Shown: piece by piece, positions 41,185 through 49,530 of the stretch | How the letters are laid out: the number at the start of each line of letters is the position of its first letter | Position numbering within the stretch: the stretch's first letter is position 1 | Assembly (NCBI RefSeq): GCF_022436705.1 | Contig: NZ_JAKUHT010000014.1 | Coordinates: forward strand, 35,775-99,774 | Origin: Nocardioides sp. CFH 31398 | GTDB lineage: Bacteria; Actinomycetota; Actinomycetes; Propionibacteriales; Nocardioidaceae | Reading direction: 5' to 3' | Length of the DNA: 64,000 bases | Program-made: the position numbers and the translations under genes | Notes under the pieces: model-generated | Seen by the model: the letters and a program-made list of their open reading frames with translations, nothing else | What the model was told of the DNA's origin: nothing | The model's database searches: none

Positions 41185-41808
41185 TCAGTGACCCGGTCCT
41201 CGGTGTCCGCGCCGGCTGGGCATGACGGACACGCCGTCGGGCACGGGCGGCAGGCCCGCGGCGGTGCACAGCAGCTCGCCCCAGGCCTCGACGTGGCGAC
41301 CGATCTCGTCGGCCTCGGGCGTCCACGACGCCCGGATCTCGACCTGGGCGCTGGGCTCCTCGTCGGCCATCCCGCCGAAGCTGGTGCTGCTCACACAGGT
41401 CACCGTGCCCGAAGCGGCGCGGAAGGACGCATGGTGGGCGGCGAGCGCCTCGGTCAGCCAGGTCCAGGCGACCTCCGCGAGCATGGGGTCACCGGCCTGC
41501 TCGGGCTCGACCTCGGCCCGGACGTACCCGACGCAGCGGAAGGTGCCGTCCCAGGCGTCGTTGCCGGCGGGGTCGTGGAGCAGCACCAGGCGGCCGGTGC
41601 CGACCTCCTCGCCGTCGACGTCCACGTCGCCCGCGAGGGCGGCGGCGTACGGCGCGATCCGCTGCGGCGCGGGCATCTGCTCGGCGGTCACCTCGGGTCG
41701 CAGCACGGCGTCACGCATCGCGGCGACCGCGGTCGCGAACTCGGCGGGGAACGCTGCACCGCCGACGCCCGTGCCGGCCCCGCGGCGCGGCTCGTGACCG
41801 ACGACCAT
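41185..41808 (-). CDS. DUF3000 family protein
   Basis: 207 residues. Typical DUF3000 elements are FATAVAAMRDAVLRPEVT near the N-terminus, MPAPQRIAPYAAALAGDV, GRLVLLHDPAGNDAWDGTFRCV, VRAEVEPEQAGDPMLAEVAW and TSFGGMADEEPSAQVEIRAS. The family is restricted to actinobacteria, almost always next to RNase D and hemE as here, and has no known function. The ATG at 41808 is preceded at exactly 6 bp by TACATT, a clear leaderless start. It is divergent from hemE with 70 bp between starts. Confidence 0.93.
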   Translation of the reverse strand: MVVGHEPRRGAGTGVGGAAFPAEFATAVAAMRDAVLRPEVTAEQMPAPQRIAPYAAALAGDVDVDGEEVGTGRLVLLHDPAGNDAWDGTFRCVGYVRAEVEPEQAGDPMLAEVAWTWLTEALAAHHASFRAASGTVTCVSSTSFGGMADEEPSAQVEIRASWTPEADEIGRHVEAWGELLCTAAGLPPVPDGVSVMPSRRGHRGPGH

Positions 41809-41814
41809 GATGAC

Positions 41815-41820
41815 AATGTA
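41815..41820 (-). promoter_or_regulatory. -10 TACATT of the DUF3000-rnd operon
   Basis: TACATT ends 6 bp before the ATG at 41808, indicating a leaderless transcript. No ribosome binding site is present. Confidence 0.55.
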
Positions 41821-41878
41821 AGCCGCCCGTCCCGGGACCGGCCGCCCGCCACGCCGTCTGACCTGGGAGGATCGTGGG

Positions 41879-42943
41879 GTGAGCGAGGCCGTGAGCACAG
41901 GTGACCACCAGCCCGACCCCCGGCTCGCGGACAGCCCCTTCCTGGCCGCGTGCCGCGGTGAGCGGCCGGCGCACGTGCCGGTCTGGTACATGCGGCAGGC
42001 GGGCCGCTCGCTGCCCGAGTACCTGGAGGTCCGCGAGGGCGTCGCCATGCTGGACGCCTGCATGGACCCCGACCTCGTCACCGAGATCACCCTGCAGCCC
42101 GTGCGCCGGTACGGCGTCGACGCGGCGATCTTCTTCTCCGACATCGTGCTGCCGCTCAAGGCCGTCGGGGTCGACCTCGACATCAAGCCCGGCGTGGGCC
42201 CGGTGGTGGCGGACCCGGTCGCCACGCTCGCGGACGTGGAGGCCATCCCGGACCTGACGCCGGACGCGGTCGACTTCGTCGACGCCGCCGTCCGCCGCCT
42301 CGTCGGCGAGCTGGGCGGCACCCCGCTGATCGGCTTCGCCGGCGCGCCGTTCACGGTGGCGTCGTACCTCGTCGAGGGCGGTCCGTCGAAGGACCACGCG
42401 CGGACCAAGGCCATGATGTTCGGCGCCCCCGACGTGTGGGACGCGCTGATGCGCAAGATCGGCGGCATCGCCGCGGCCTACCTCGAGGTGCAGGTGCGCG
42501 CCGGCGCCTCGGCCGTCCAGCTGTTCGACTCCTGGGCCGGGGCGACCTCGCCCCGCGACTACCGCGAGCACGTGAAGCCGTACTCCGCCGCGGTGCTGGA
42601 GCGGGTGGGGGCGCTGGGCGTCCCGCGCATCCACTTCGGCGTCGGCACCTCCGAGCTGCTCGCCGACATGGGTGACGCCGGCGCGGACGTCGTCGGCGTC
42701 GACTGGCGCACCCCGCTCGACGTCGGCATCTCCCGCATCGGCGACCGGGCCGTCCAGGGCAACCTCGACCCCACCCTCGTCTTCGCGCCCGCCGACGTGA
42801 TGCTCGCCCGGGCCGCCGAGGTCGTCGAGGCGGGTCGCGCGGCCCGGGGCCACGTGTTCAACCTCGGCCACGGCGTCCTGCCCGCGACGGACCCGGCCCG
42901 CCTGGAGGAGCTCACCGCCTTCGTGCAGTCCCACGCCGGCTGA
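41879..42943 (+). CDS. hemE: Uroporphyrinogen decarboxylase
   Basis: 354 residues. Diagnostic motifs are VPVWYMRQAGRSLPEY (conserved Arg, Gln, Arg that bind porphyrinogen carboxylates), FFSDIVLPLKAVGVDL, IGFAGAPFTVASYLVEGG, VQLFDSWAGATSPRDY and FNLGHGVLPATDP. It removes four carboxyl groups from uroporphyrinogen III to give coproporphyrinogen III, the branch point used by hemY and hemQ 6.6 kb downstream. The GTG start has GGGAGG 8 bp upstream; a GAGGAT hexamer at the leaderless spacing overlaps it, so either mode is possible. It is divergent from DUF3000. Confidence 0.97.
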   Translation: MSEAVSTGDHQPDPRLADSPFLAACRGERPAHVPVWYMRQAGRSLPEYLEVREGVAMLDACMDPDLVTEITLQPVRRYGVDAAIFFSDIVLPLKAVGVDLDIKPGVGPVVADPVATLADVEAIPDLTPDAVDFVDAAVRRLVGELGGTPLIGFAGAPFTVASYLVEGGPSKDHARTKAMMFGAPDVWDALMRKIGGIAAAYLEVQVRAGASAVQLFDSWAGATSPRDYREHVKPYSAAVLERVGALGVPRIHFGVGTSELLADMGDAGADVVGVDWRTPLDVGISRIGDRAVQGNLDPTLVFAPADVMLARAAEVVEAGRAARGHVFNLGHGVLPATDPARLEELTAFVQSHAG

Positions 42944-42973
42944 GCCTGCGGGCCCGGACGCCGGGGGCGGCGC

Positions 42974-43417
42974 TCAGCGGCGGCCCGAGCGCCAGTAGGC
43001 CACGCCCGCGTGGGGGACGACCCAGAGCAGGGCGGTGGCCATGAGGACGGTGGCGGTGGCCGCGGGCGGCGCGGAGTCGGCGACGGCGAGGGCGGCGAGG
43101 CTGAAGGGGGCGCCGAGCACCCCGAGGACGGACTGCAGGAGCGCGGTCCCGAGGCCCGGGTCGCCGTCGGCCACGGTGGCGCACACGGCGAGCACGACGC
43201 CCGCCACGACCACCGCCGCCGCGTGGAGGGCCGGGGCGACGAGCCACCGCCACGGGTCCCGCGCCCCGTGCGCCGAGGGGTCGGGGCCCGCGTACGGCGT
43301 GGGGCGCGGCCGCGTGTGGGCCGGCGGGTACGGCTGCGACCACGGCTGCGACCACGGCTGCGACCACGGCTGCGGGTAGGGCTGCGGGGCGGCGGGGGAC
43401 CAGGGCTGCGGGTTCAT
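42974..43417 (-). CDS. Small membrane protein with repeated QPWS N-terminus
   Basis: 147 residues from the ATG at 43417. The N-terminal 30 residues are a Pro/Gln/Trp repeat (QPYPQPWSQPWSQPWSQPYP) encoded by three perfect 12-bp DNA repeats plus a variant near 43330-43378. Three or four hydrophobic segments follow (LHAAAVVVAGVVLAVCAT, LGAPFSLAALAVADS, TVLMATALLWVVPHAGVAYW). This layout, a Pro-rich cytoplasmic head and a small membrane domain, is common in unassigned actinobacterial proteins. It is convergent with hemE; nothing nearby suggests a role. Confidence 0.65.
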   Translation of the reverse strand: MNPQPWSPAAPQPYPQPWSQPWSQPWSQPYPPAHTRPRPTPYAGPDPSAHGARDPWRWLVAPALHAAAVVVAGVVLAVCATVADGDPGLGTALLQSVLGVLGAPFSLAALAVADSAPPAATATVLMATALLWVVPHAGVAYWRSGRR

Positions 43418-43487
43418 GTGCCCCACGCTCGCCCGGACCGGGCGTGGGGCGCATGGGTCGGCGTACTCAGGTCCGACCCCCGGGTGC

Positions 43488-44462
43488 TCAGGCGGGGGTG
43501 AGCGCCCCGCCCGCCGAGGTCGGTGCGGCGGCCACGCCCGCGACAGCCTGCTCCTCGAGGGCCTCCTCGGCGAGGCGCTCGGCCTGCTCGGCGAGGGCCC
43601 GCATCAGCAGCCGGACGGCGGGGGGCTGCGCCGCGGCGGCGTGCAGCATCAGCAGCGACACCTCGGTCTGGACGCCGACGAGCGGGCGGTAGGTGATGAC
43701 GCCCGCCTTGACCAGCGGGTCGCTGTCGATGCTGTAGTCGGGCAGGACGGTGACGCCGAGGCCCTCGGCGACCAGCAGCTTGCCCATCTCGGCGCCGTCC
43801 GCGGCGATCGCCACCGTCGGCGGGTCGCCCTCGGCGACGCGGTGCAGGAAGCGGTGCATGAGGTAGCCCGAGCGCATCCCGACCAGCGTGGCCAGCCGCA
43901 GGTCGTCCAGGGTCACGCTGTCCTGCTGGGCGAGCGGGTGGTCGGCGGGGCAGCAGACGACGACGTCGCCCCGCAGCAGCACGGTGGTCCCGAGCTCGGG
44001 CAGCTGGTCGTCCCCGGGCAGGGCGTTCACGAGGCCGAGGTCGAGGCTGCCCTCGGCGATCGCCTGGGCGATCGGCGCCTGCTGGCTGGTGACGACCTCG
44101 ACGGCGGCGCCGGTCCCGGCCTCGTGGAAGTCCCGCAGCGCCGGCACCAGGAGGTGCGACGTCCCGGCGTTCACCGTGCCGACGTGGACCGTGCGCGCAC
44201 TGGTGCGCTGGTGGCCCGCCTGGCTGCGCAGCCGGTCCACGGCCTCCAGGATCTCGACCATCCCGGGCAGCAGCGCCTTGCCGTCGCGGCTGATGCGCGC
44301 CCCCGAGCGCCGCCGGTCGAGCAGCGTCACGCCGAGCTCGCGCTCGAGGTTGCGCAGGCCCTCGCTCAGCGCGGGCTGTGAGAGGTGGAGCTGCTCGCTC
44401 GCGCGCCGCAGCGACCCGTGCCGGGTCACCGCGGTGAGGTACTCCAGCTGTTCGATCCGCAC
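43488..44462 (-). CDS. LysR-family regulator of the organosulfur cluster
   Basis: 324 residues from a GTG start with AGGAG 6 bp upstream. The N-terminal winged helix-turn-helix is standard (MRIEQLEYLTAVTRHGSLRR, ASEQLHLSQPALSEGLRNLE). The effector domain follows, with VGTVNAGTSHLLVPALRDF and GLGVTVLPDYSI. The tail is Ala-rich. It is divergent from the sulfone/sulfonate gene run, so it probably controls it, in the way CysB or Cbl control sulfonate genes in other bacteria. The ligand is inferred to be a sulfur metabolite; nothing in the sequence fixes it. Confidence 0.9.
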   Translation of the reverse strand: MRIEQLEYLTAVTRHGSLRRASEQLHLSQPALSEGLRNLERELGVTLLDRRRSGARISRDGKALLPGMVEILEAVDRLRSQAGHQRTSARTVHVGTVNAGTSHLLVPALRDFHEAGTGAAVEVVTSQQAPIAQAIAEGSLDLGLVNALPGDDQLPELGTTVLLRGDVVVCCPADHPLAQQDSVTLDDLRLATLVGMRSGYLMHRFLHRVAEGDPPTVAIAADGAEMGKLLVAEGLGVTVLPDYSIDSDPLVKAGVITYRPLVGVQTEVSLLMLHAAAAQPPAVRLLMRALAEQAERLAEEALEEQAVAGVAAAPTSAGGALTPA

Positions 44463-44577
44463 CCTGTGCTCCTGTCGTCCGATCGGTGCCCGCAGGCCGG
44501 GGGTGCGAGGCGGTTCCTTGCGCCCCCACGGACCTGCGTGGCGTGCCGGGCGTGGCCCGAGCCGTCCCCGTCAGTAC

Positions 44578-44602
44578 TTTGTCTAGCGAGATCATAGACA
44601 AA
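44578..44602. promoter_or_regulatory. Perfect inverted repeat TTTGTCTA-N9-TAGACAAA
   Basis: 8-bp arms overlap a TACTTT -10-like element (44575-44580) and end 15 bp before the monooxygenase ATG. A LysR-type T-N11-A core can be drawn inside it. It is the best operator candidate for the sulfur cluster; its position over the start site would suit repression. Confidence 0.55.
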
Positions 44603-44617
44603 TGGAAGGCGGATCCG

Positions 44618-45889
44618 ATGACCGACACCCTGGTGACCCCCTCCTTCGTGGGTACCGCGGAGCCCGCAGCGGACCGCGTCCGGGCCCGGTTCGCGCCGCT
44701 GCTGGCCCAGATCGCCGAGGGCGCCGTCCGCCGTGAGCGGGAGGGCGAGCTGCCCTTCGACGCCGTCCGACGGCTCGCCGAGGCGGGGGTCGGGGCGGTC
44801 CGCCTGCCGGTCGAGCACGGCGGCGACGGGCTTGACCTCGTCGGCCTGACCGCGCTGTGGATCGACCTCGCCGCGGCCGACGCGAACCTGGCCCAGGCGC
44901 TGCGCGGCCACGGCGCCCTCGTCGAGGACCGGCTGTGGCAGCACGCCTGCGGCGCCGACCAGACGACCTGGTTCGGCCGGCTCGCCGCCGGCGAGCTCGT
45001 CGGCAACGCCTGGTCGGAGGTCGGGACGACCCCCCAGGACAGCCAGAAGACGACCATCACCCGCGACGGCGAGGCCTGGCGCCTCGACGGTGCGAAGTAC
45101 TACACGACCGGCACGATCTACGCCGACTGGGCAGACGTCTACGTCCGCGTCGCCGGCACCGGCCGGACGACCGGGGAGGGTGCGCAGTACGCCATCGCGC
45201 TGGTCCGCACCGACCAGCCCGGCGTCGTGGTCTCCGACGACTGGGACGGCTTCGGCCAGCGGGGCACCGGTTCCGGCACGGCCCTGTTCAGCGGGGCCGT
45301 CGTGGACGACGCCGACGTGCTCCCCTTCGGTCAGCGGTTCGGCTACCAGACGGCGCTCTACCAGCTGAACCTGCTCGCCACCCTCGTCGGCATCGGCCGC
45401 GCCGCGCTCGACGACACGGTCCGCGAGGTCCGCGCCCGCGACCGCAACTACTCCCACGCCAACGCCGCCCGGGTGCGGGACGACGCGCAGGTCCTCGCCC
45501 GGGTGGGCGAGATCGCCGCCCGGGTGTACGCCGCCGAGGCCGCGACGCTGCGTGTCGGCGAGGCGATGCAGCGCGCCGCGGACTCCCACGCCCTCGACGC
45601 CGAGGCCCAGCAGGCGGCCTTCGAGGCCGCGGAGGTCGAGTCCTCCGTCGCCCAGGTGGTGGTCACCCAGCTCGTGCTCGACGCGACCACCGACCTCTTC
45701 GACACCCTCGGCGCGTCGGCGACGTCGCGCGAGAAGGCGCTGGACCGGCACTGGCGCAACGCCCGGACGGTGTCCTCGCACAACCCGCGCATCCTCAAGG
45801 CGCGCGTCGTCGGCGACTCGCTCGTCAACGGCACGGCCCCGCCGTACGCCTGGGCCATCGGCCGCACCGAGCGCACCGACACCGCCTGA
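44618..45889 (+). CDS. Acyl-CoA dehydrogenase-fold monooxygenase (MsuC/SfnB/DszC-like)
   Basis: 423 residues from the ATG at 44618 with AAGG 8-10 bp upstream. It has an acyl-CoA dehydrogenase fold but with the sequence style of FMNH2-dependent oxygenases: VRLPVEHGGDGLDLVGL, GELVGNAWSEVGTTPQ, YYTTGTIYADWADVYV, and a C-terminal RHWRNAR-type segment (DRHWRNARTVSSHNP), which is typical of the DszC/SfnB/MsuC group. In pseudomonads MsuC oxidises methanesulfinate to methanesulfonate. Placement before SfnG and MsuD homologues supports that role here, using reduced flavin from the two reductases. It is cytoplasmic. SfnB-type activity on another sulfur compound remains possible. Confidence 0.85.
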   Translation: MTDTLVTPSFVGTAEPAADRVRARFAPLLAQIAEGAVRREREGELPFDAVRRLAEAGVGAVRLPVEHGGDGLDLVGLTALWIDLAAADANLAQALRGHGALVEDRLWQHACGADQTTWFGRLAAGELVGNAWSEVGTTPQDSQKTTITRDGEAWRLDGAKYYTTGTIYADWADVYVRVAGTGRTTGEGAQYAIALVRTDQPGVVVSDDWDGFGQRGTGSGTALFSGAVVDDADVLPFGQRFGYQTALYQLNLLATLVGIGRAALDDTVREVRARDRNYSHANAARVRDDAQVLARVGEIAARVYAAEAATLRVGEAMQRAADSHALDAEAQQAAFEAAEVESSVAQVVVTQLVLDATTDLFDTLGASATSREKALDRHWRNARTVSSHNPRILKARVVGDSLVNGTAPPYAWAIGRTERTDTA

Positions 45890-46032
45890 GCGGCAGGCGC
45901 GGGCGTGATGGGTGCGAGGCGGCGCCTGTCACCGGCTCGCCGCATCCGACGGCCCACGGGGCCCGTCGAGTTGAAGTCCGACCCTTTAGTCCAGCAACCT
46001 GATCTAGTTAACCGAGTTCAAGGAGACCGCCC

Positions 46033-47181
46033 ATGACCCAGCACGCCTCCACCGAGAGCCTCGCCCCCGACGCCCCCCTGTCCTTCGCCTACTGGGTGCC
46101 CAACGTCAGCGGCGGCCTCGTCGTCTCGAAGGTGGAGCAGCGCACCGACTGGGGCTACGAGTACAACAAGCGCCTCGCCCGCACCGCCGAGAACAACGGC
46201 TTCGAGTACGCGCTGTCCCAGGTCCGCTACATGGCCAGCTACGGCGCGGCGTACCAGCACGAGTCGACCTCGTTCAGCCTCGCCCTGCTGCTCGCGACCG
46301 AGCGCCTCAAGGTCATCGCCGCGGTCCACCCGGGCCTGTGGCAGCCCGGCGTCCTCGCGAAGTTCCTCGCGACCGCCGACCACCTCTCCGGCGGCCGCGC
46401 CGCGGTCAACGTGGTGTCCGGCTGGTTCAAGGACGAGTTCACGAAGCTCGGCGAGCAGTGGCTCGAGCACGGCGAGCGCTACCGCCGCTCGGAGGAGTTC
46501 ATCACCTACCTCCGCGAGATCTGGACCAGCGACCACGCCGAGGTGAACGGCGACTTCTACCGCCTCCACGACTTCGACCTGAAGCCGAAGCCGCTGTCGA
46601 GCCCCGAGCGCCCGCACCCCGAGATCTTCCAGGGCGGCAACTCCGGTGACGCCCAGGCCATGGCCGGCCGGGTCTCCGACTGGTACCTCGCGAACGGCAA
46701 CACCCCGGAGCGCATCGCCGAGCAGGTGCGCGTCGTCAAGGGCGGCGCCGCCGAGCACGGACGCCGCCTGCGGGTCGGCGTCAACGGCTTCATGGTCGCC
46801 CGCGACTCCGAGGCCGAGGCCCGCGACGTACTCCGCGAGATCATCGACCGCGCCGACACCGAGGCCGTCGAGGGCTTCGGCGCCGCCGTCAAGCAGGCCG
46901 GCCAGTCCACCGGCGACGGCCGCGGCATGTGGCAGGACTCCAGCTTCGCCGACCTCGTCCAGTACAACGACGGCTTCCGGACCGGCCTCGTCGGCAGCCC
47001 CGAGCAGGTCGCCGAGCAGGCCATCAAGCAGAAGCAGGCCGGCGCCGACCTCCTGCTGCTGGGCTTCCTGCACTTCCAGGAGGAGGTCGAGTACTTCGGT
47101 CAGAAGGTCCTGCCGCTGATCCGCGAGATGGAGGACGACCTCGCCGGTCGCCCGCGCGGCAGCAGCCTGGTGGCCTCCTGA
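46033..47181 (+). CDS. sfnG: Dimethylsulfone monooxygenase SfnG
   Basis: 382 residues, luciferase-like flavin oxygenase family. The N-terminus FAYWVPNVSGGLVVSKVEQR and RTDWGYEYNKRLARTAENNG, then SQVRYMASYGAAYQHESTSF and VNVVSGWFKDEFTKLGEQWLEHGERY, match SfnG closely. It uses FMNH2 and oxygen to convert dimethylsulfone to methanesulfinate and formaldehyde. The ATG follows AAGGAGA. The 143-bp gap upstream holds a relatively A+T-rich patch (45971-46020), perhaps an internal promoter, including outer TTGAA and TTCAA arms. Confidence 0.93.
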   Translation: MTQHASTESLAPDAPLSFAYWVPNVSGGLVVSKVEQRTDWGYEYNKRLARTAENNGFEYALSQVRYMASYGAAYQHESTSFSLALLLATERLKVIAAVHPGLWQPGVLAKFLATADHLSGGRAAVNVVSGWFKDEFTKLGEQWLEHGERYRRSEEFITYLREIWTSDHAEVNGDFYRLHDFDLKPKPLSSPERPHPEIFQGGNSGDAQAMAGRVSDWYLANGNTPERIAEQVRVVKGGAAEHGRRLRVGVNGFMVARDSEAEARDVLREIIDRADTEAVEGFGAAVKQAGQSTGDGRGMWQDSSFADLVQYNDGFRTGLVGSPEQVAEQAIKQKQAGADLLLLGFLHFQEEVEYFGQKVLPLIREMEDDLAGRPRGSSLVAS

Positions 47182-47244
47182 CGGGCACGGCGTCCCGTCA
47201 CGACCGCGCGGCACCCCCGGCAGCACGCACCCACGAGGAGAGAG

Positions 47245-48417
47245 ATGAGCCTGAAGTTCCACTGGTTCCTGCCCACCAACGGTGGCGACGGCCGCCAGGT
47301 CGTCGGCGGCGGCCACGGCGTCAACCCCGGTGCCGCCGGCCGTCCCGGCGACGTCGCCTACCTGACCCAGGTCGCGCGGGCCGCGGAGGACAACGGCTTC
47401 GAGGCCGCCCTGACCCCGACGGGCGCGTGGTGCGAGGACGCGTGGCTGTCGACGGCGATGCTCTCGCAGACCTCGGAGCGGCTGAAGTTCCTGGTCGCCT
47501 TCCGGCCCGGTCTCGTCTCGCCGTACGTCGCGGCGCAGATGGCGGGCACGTTCCAGAACCTGACCGGTGGTCGCCTGCTGCTCAACGTGGTCACCGGCGG
47601 GGAGAGCCACGAGCAGCGGATGTTCGGCGACTTCCTCGACAAGGACGGCCGCTACGCCCGGTGCGACGAGTTCCTCACCATCGTCCGGCGGCTGTGGGCC
47701 GGCGAGACCGTCGACCACGACGGTGAGCACCTCAGGGTCGAGAACGCCCGGCTGGACCAGATCCCGAACCCGCTGCCGGAGATCTACTTCGGCGGTTCCT
47801 CCCCGGCCGCCGGCCGGGTGGCCGCCAAGCACGCCGACGTCTACCTGACCTGGGGCGAGCCGCCGGAGGCCGTGGCGAAGAAGATCGAGTGGATCCGCGG
47901 CCTGGCCGCCGAGGAGGGCCGGGAGGTCCGCTTCGGCATCCGCATGCACACGATCACCCGCGACACCTCGGAGGAGGCGTGGGCCGAGGCGCAGCGCCTG
48001 CTCGACCAGATCGACCCGGCCATGATCGAGAAGGTCCAGTCGGGCCTGAAGCGCAGCGAGTCGGAGGGCCAGCGCCGCATGCTGGAGCTCAACCGGGGCG
48101 CGAAGGGCGACGACGTCCACTCCCTCGAGATCCACCCGAACGTCTGGGCCGGCGTCGGCCTGGTCCGCGGCGGCGCGGGCACGGCGCTGGTCGGCAGCCA
48201 CACCGAGGTCGCCGACCGGATCGAGGAGTACGCCGACCTCGGCATCGACGAGTTCGTGCTGTCGGCCTACCCGCACCTCGAGGGTGCGTACTGGTTCGGC
48301 GAGGGCGTGCTGCCCGTCCTCGCCGAGCGCGGCCGCTGGAAGGACGCTCGTCCCGAGCGCCACCGCAACGCCGCCGTGCCGTTCGCCGGCGCCGACGGCC
48401 CGCGGACGGTCTCGTGA
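47245..48417 (+). CDS. FMNH2-dependent alkanesulfonate/methanesulfonate monooxygenase
   Basis: 390 residues, SsuD/MsuD group of luciferase-like oxygenases: KFHWFLPTNGGDGRQV, GDVAYLTQVARAAEDNGFEA, LTPTGAWCEDAWLSTAM, KFLVAFRPGLVSPYVAAQMA, LLLNVVTGGESHEQRMFGDF and IYFGGSSPAAGRVAAKHADV. It cleaves the C-S bond of sulfonates to sulfite and an aldehyde. Next to sfnG it most likely acts on methanesulfonate (MsuD), but SsuD with broader range is not excluded, so I give no symbol. A strong ribosome binding site (GAGGAGAG) precedes it. It overlaps the reductase gene by GTGA. Confidence 0.92.
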   Translation: MSLKFHWFLPTNGGDGRQVVGGGHGVNPGAAGRPGDVAYLTQVARAAEDNGFEAALTPTGAWCEDAWLSTAMLSQTSERLKFLVAFRPGLVSPYVAAQMAGTFQNLTGGRLLLNVVTGGESHEQRMFGDFLDKDGRYARCDEFLTIVRRLWAGETVDHDGEHLRVENARLDQIPNPLPEIYFGGSSPAAGRVAAKHADVYLTWGEPPEAVAKKIEWIRGLAAEEGREVRFGIRMHTITRDTSEEAWAEAQRLLDQIDPAMIEKVQSGLKRSESEGQRRMLELNRGAKGDDVHSLEIHPNVWAGVGLVRGGAGTALVGSHTEVADRIEEYADLGIDEFVLSAYPHLEGAYWFGEGVLPVLAERGRWKDARPERHRNAAVPFAGADGPRTVS

Positions 48418-48956
48418 ACGCCCCCCGCACCGTGGTGCTCGTCGGCAACCCGCGCCCCGCGTCGCGCACCCGCGCGGCGGGGGAGCGGGTGGTCGCCGGC
48501 CTGACCGGCCGCGAGCCCGACCTCGTGATCGAGCTCGCCGACCTCGGGCCCGAGCTGCTCGACTGGACCTCGGAGCGGGTGACCGGGCTCGTCGAGGCCG
48601 TCGCCGGTGCCGACCTGGTCGTGGTGGCCAGCCCGACGTACAAGACGGCGTACACGGGTCTGCTGAAGCTGTTCCTCGACCGGTTCGCGATCGGGCAGAT
48701 CGGTGGCGTCGTGGTGCCCCTGATGCTCGTCGCGGCGCCCCAGCACGCCCTGGCCCCCGAGCTGGTGCTGCGCCCGGTGCTGGCCGAGATCTCCTCGGGC
48801 CCGGTGCTCAAGGGGCTCGCCGTGCACGACACGGCGTACGACGAGGAGTCGTCGTACGCCGGGTGGATCGAGACCGTCCTGCCCACGACCACGCGGCTGC
48901 TCGGTGCCGGCCCGGCCCCCACCCCCTCCCTCTCGACGACAGGAGCGCACGCATGA
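48414..48956 (+). CDS. NAD(P)H-dependent FMN reductase (MsuE/SsuE-like)
   Basis: 180 residues from a GTG that overlaps the stop of the sulfonate monooxygenase. Flavodoxin-like fold: VVLVGNPRPASRT at the N-terminus (phosphate-binding loop), ADLVVVASPTYKTAYTGLLKLFLDRF near residue 70 and VVVPLMLVAAPQHA. This is the standard SsuE/MsuE pattern; it supplies FMNH2 to the monooxygenases by diffusion. Coupled by ATGA to the next gene, a second flavin reductase of a different fold, so the operon encodes two reductant sources. Confidence 0.92.
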   Translation: MNAPRTVVLVGNPRPASRTRAAGERVVAGLTGREPDLVIELADLGPELLDWTSERVTGLVEAVAGADLVVVASPTYKTAYTGLLKLFLDRFAIGQIGGVVVPLMLVAAPQHALAPELVLRPVLAEISSGPVLKGLAVHDTAYDEESSYAGWIETVLPTTTRLLGAGPAPTPSLSTTGAHA

Positions 48957-49465
48957 CCGTGACCCCGCTGTTCACCAACCAGGACCTCGACCCGGACCGC
49001 CTTCGCGAGGCCTTCGGCGTGTTCCCCTCCGGTGTCGTCGCCGTCGCCGCCGAGGTGGACGGCGTCCGCACCGGGCTCGCCGCGTCGTCGTTCACCTCGG
49101 TGAGCCTCGACCCGCCGCTGGTGCAGTTCTCCGTCGCCAACTCGTCGAAGACGTGGCCCGTCCTGCGACGCGCCTCCCACCTCGGCCTGAGCGTGCTCGC
49201 CGACCACCACGGCGGTGTGTGCCGCCAGCTCGCGGGCCCGGTCGAGCGGCGCTTCGACGACATCGACGTCACGGTCAGCGAGCACGGCTCGCTCTTCCTG
49301 GACGACGGGCTCGCCCGGTTCGACTGCACCGTCTACCGCGAGGTCGAGGCGGGCGACCACACGATCGTGCTGCTCCAGCTGCACGCCGTGGAGCAGGCCA
49401 GCGACGTCTCCCTGCCGCTGGTCTTCCACCGCAGCGCCTTCGCGGGCGTCGCCGCCACGGGCTGA
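48953..49465 (+). CDS. Flavin reductase-like protein (DIM6/HpaC type)
   Basis: 170 residues, split-barrel FMN-binding fold: LREAFGVFPSGVVAVAAEVD, TGLAASSFTSVSLDPPLVQF, VANSSKTWPVLRRASHLGLS, and VYREVEAGDHTIVLLQLHAVE with the conserved GDH. It reduces flavin with NAD(P)H for two-component monooxygenases. It is last in the coupled run msuD-like, FMN reductase, flavin reductase, and probably serves the DszC-fold enzyme. The stop codon is followed within 20 bp by a single copy of the repeat element found in the arrays at 31.8-32.3 kb. Confidence 0.9.
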   Translation: MTVTPLFTNQDLDPDRLREAFGVFPSGVVAVAAEVDGVRTGLAASSFTSVSLDPPLVQFSVANSSKTWPVLRRASHLGLSVLADHHGGVCRQLAGPVERRFDDIDVTVSEHGSLFLDDGLARFDCTVYREVEAGDHTIVLLQLHAVEQASDVSLPLVFHRSAFAGVAATG

Positions 49466-49482
49466 GCAGCCCCTCCCACGCC

Positions 49483-49505
49483 GCCGAGTCGGCCCGGACC
49501 CGTCC
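49483..49505. repeat. Isolated copy of the 32-bp array repeat
   Basis: GCCGAGTCGGCCCG followed by GACCCGTCC matches the left-array unit with two substitutions and a 2-base gap. As in the arrays, it sits directly downstream of a stop codon (49463-49465), so the element is dispersed in the genome. Confidence 0.65.
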
Positions 49506-49530
49506 TCGGCGTCCTGGCAGGCTGGGGGAC

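Noticed and set aside
43330..43378. Regulatory tandem repeat
   Set aside because: The 12-bp repeat is in frame and simply encodes the QPWS repeats of the small membrane protein.
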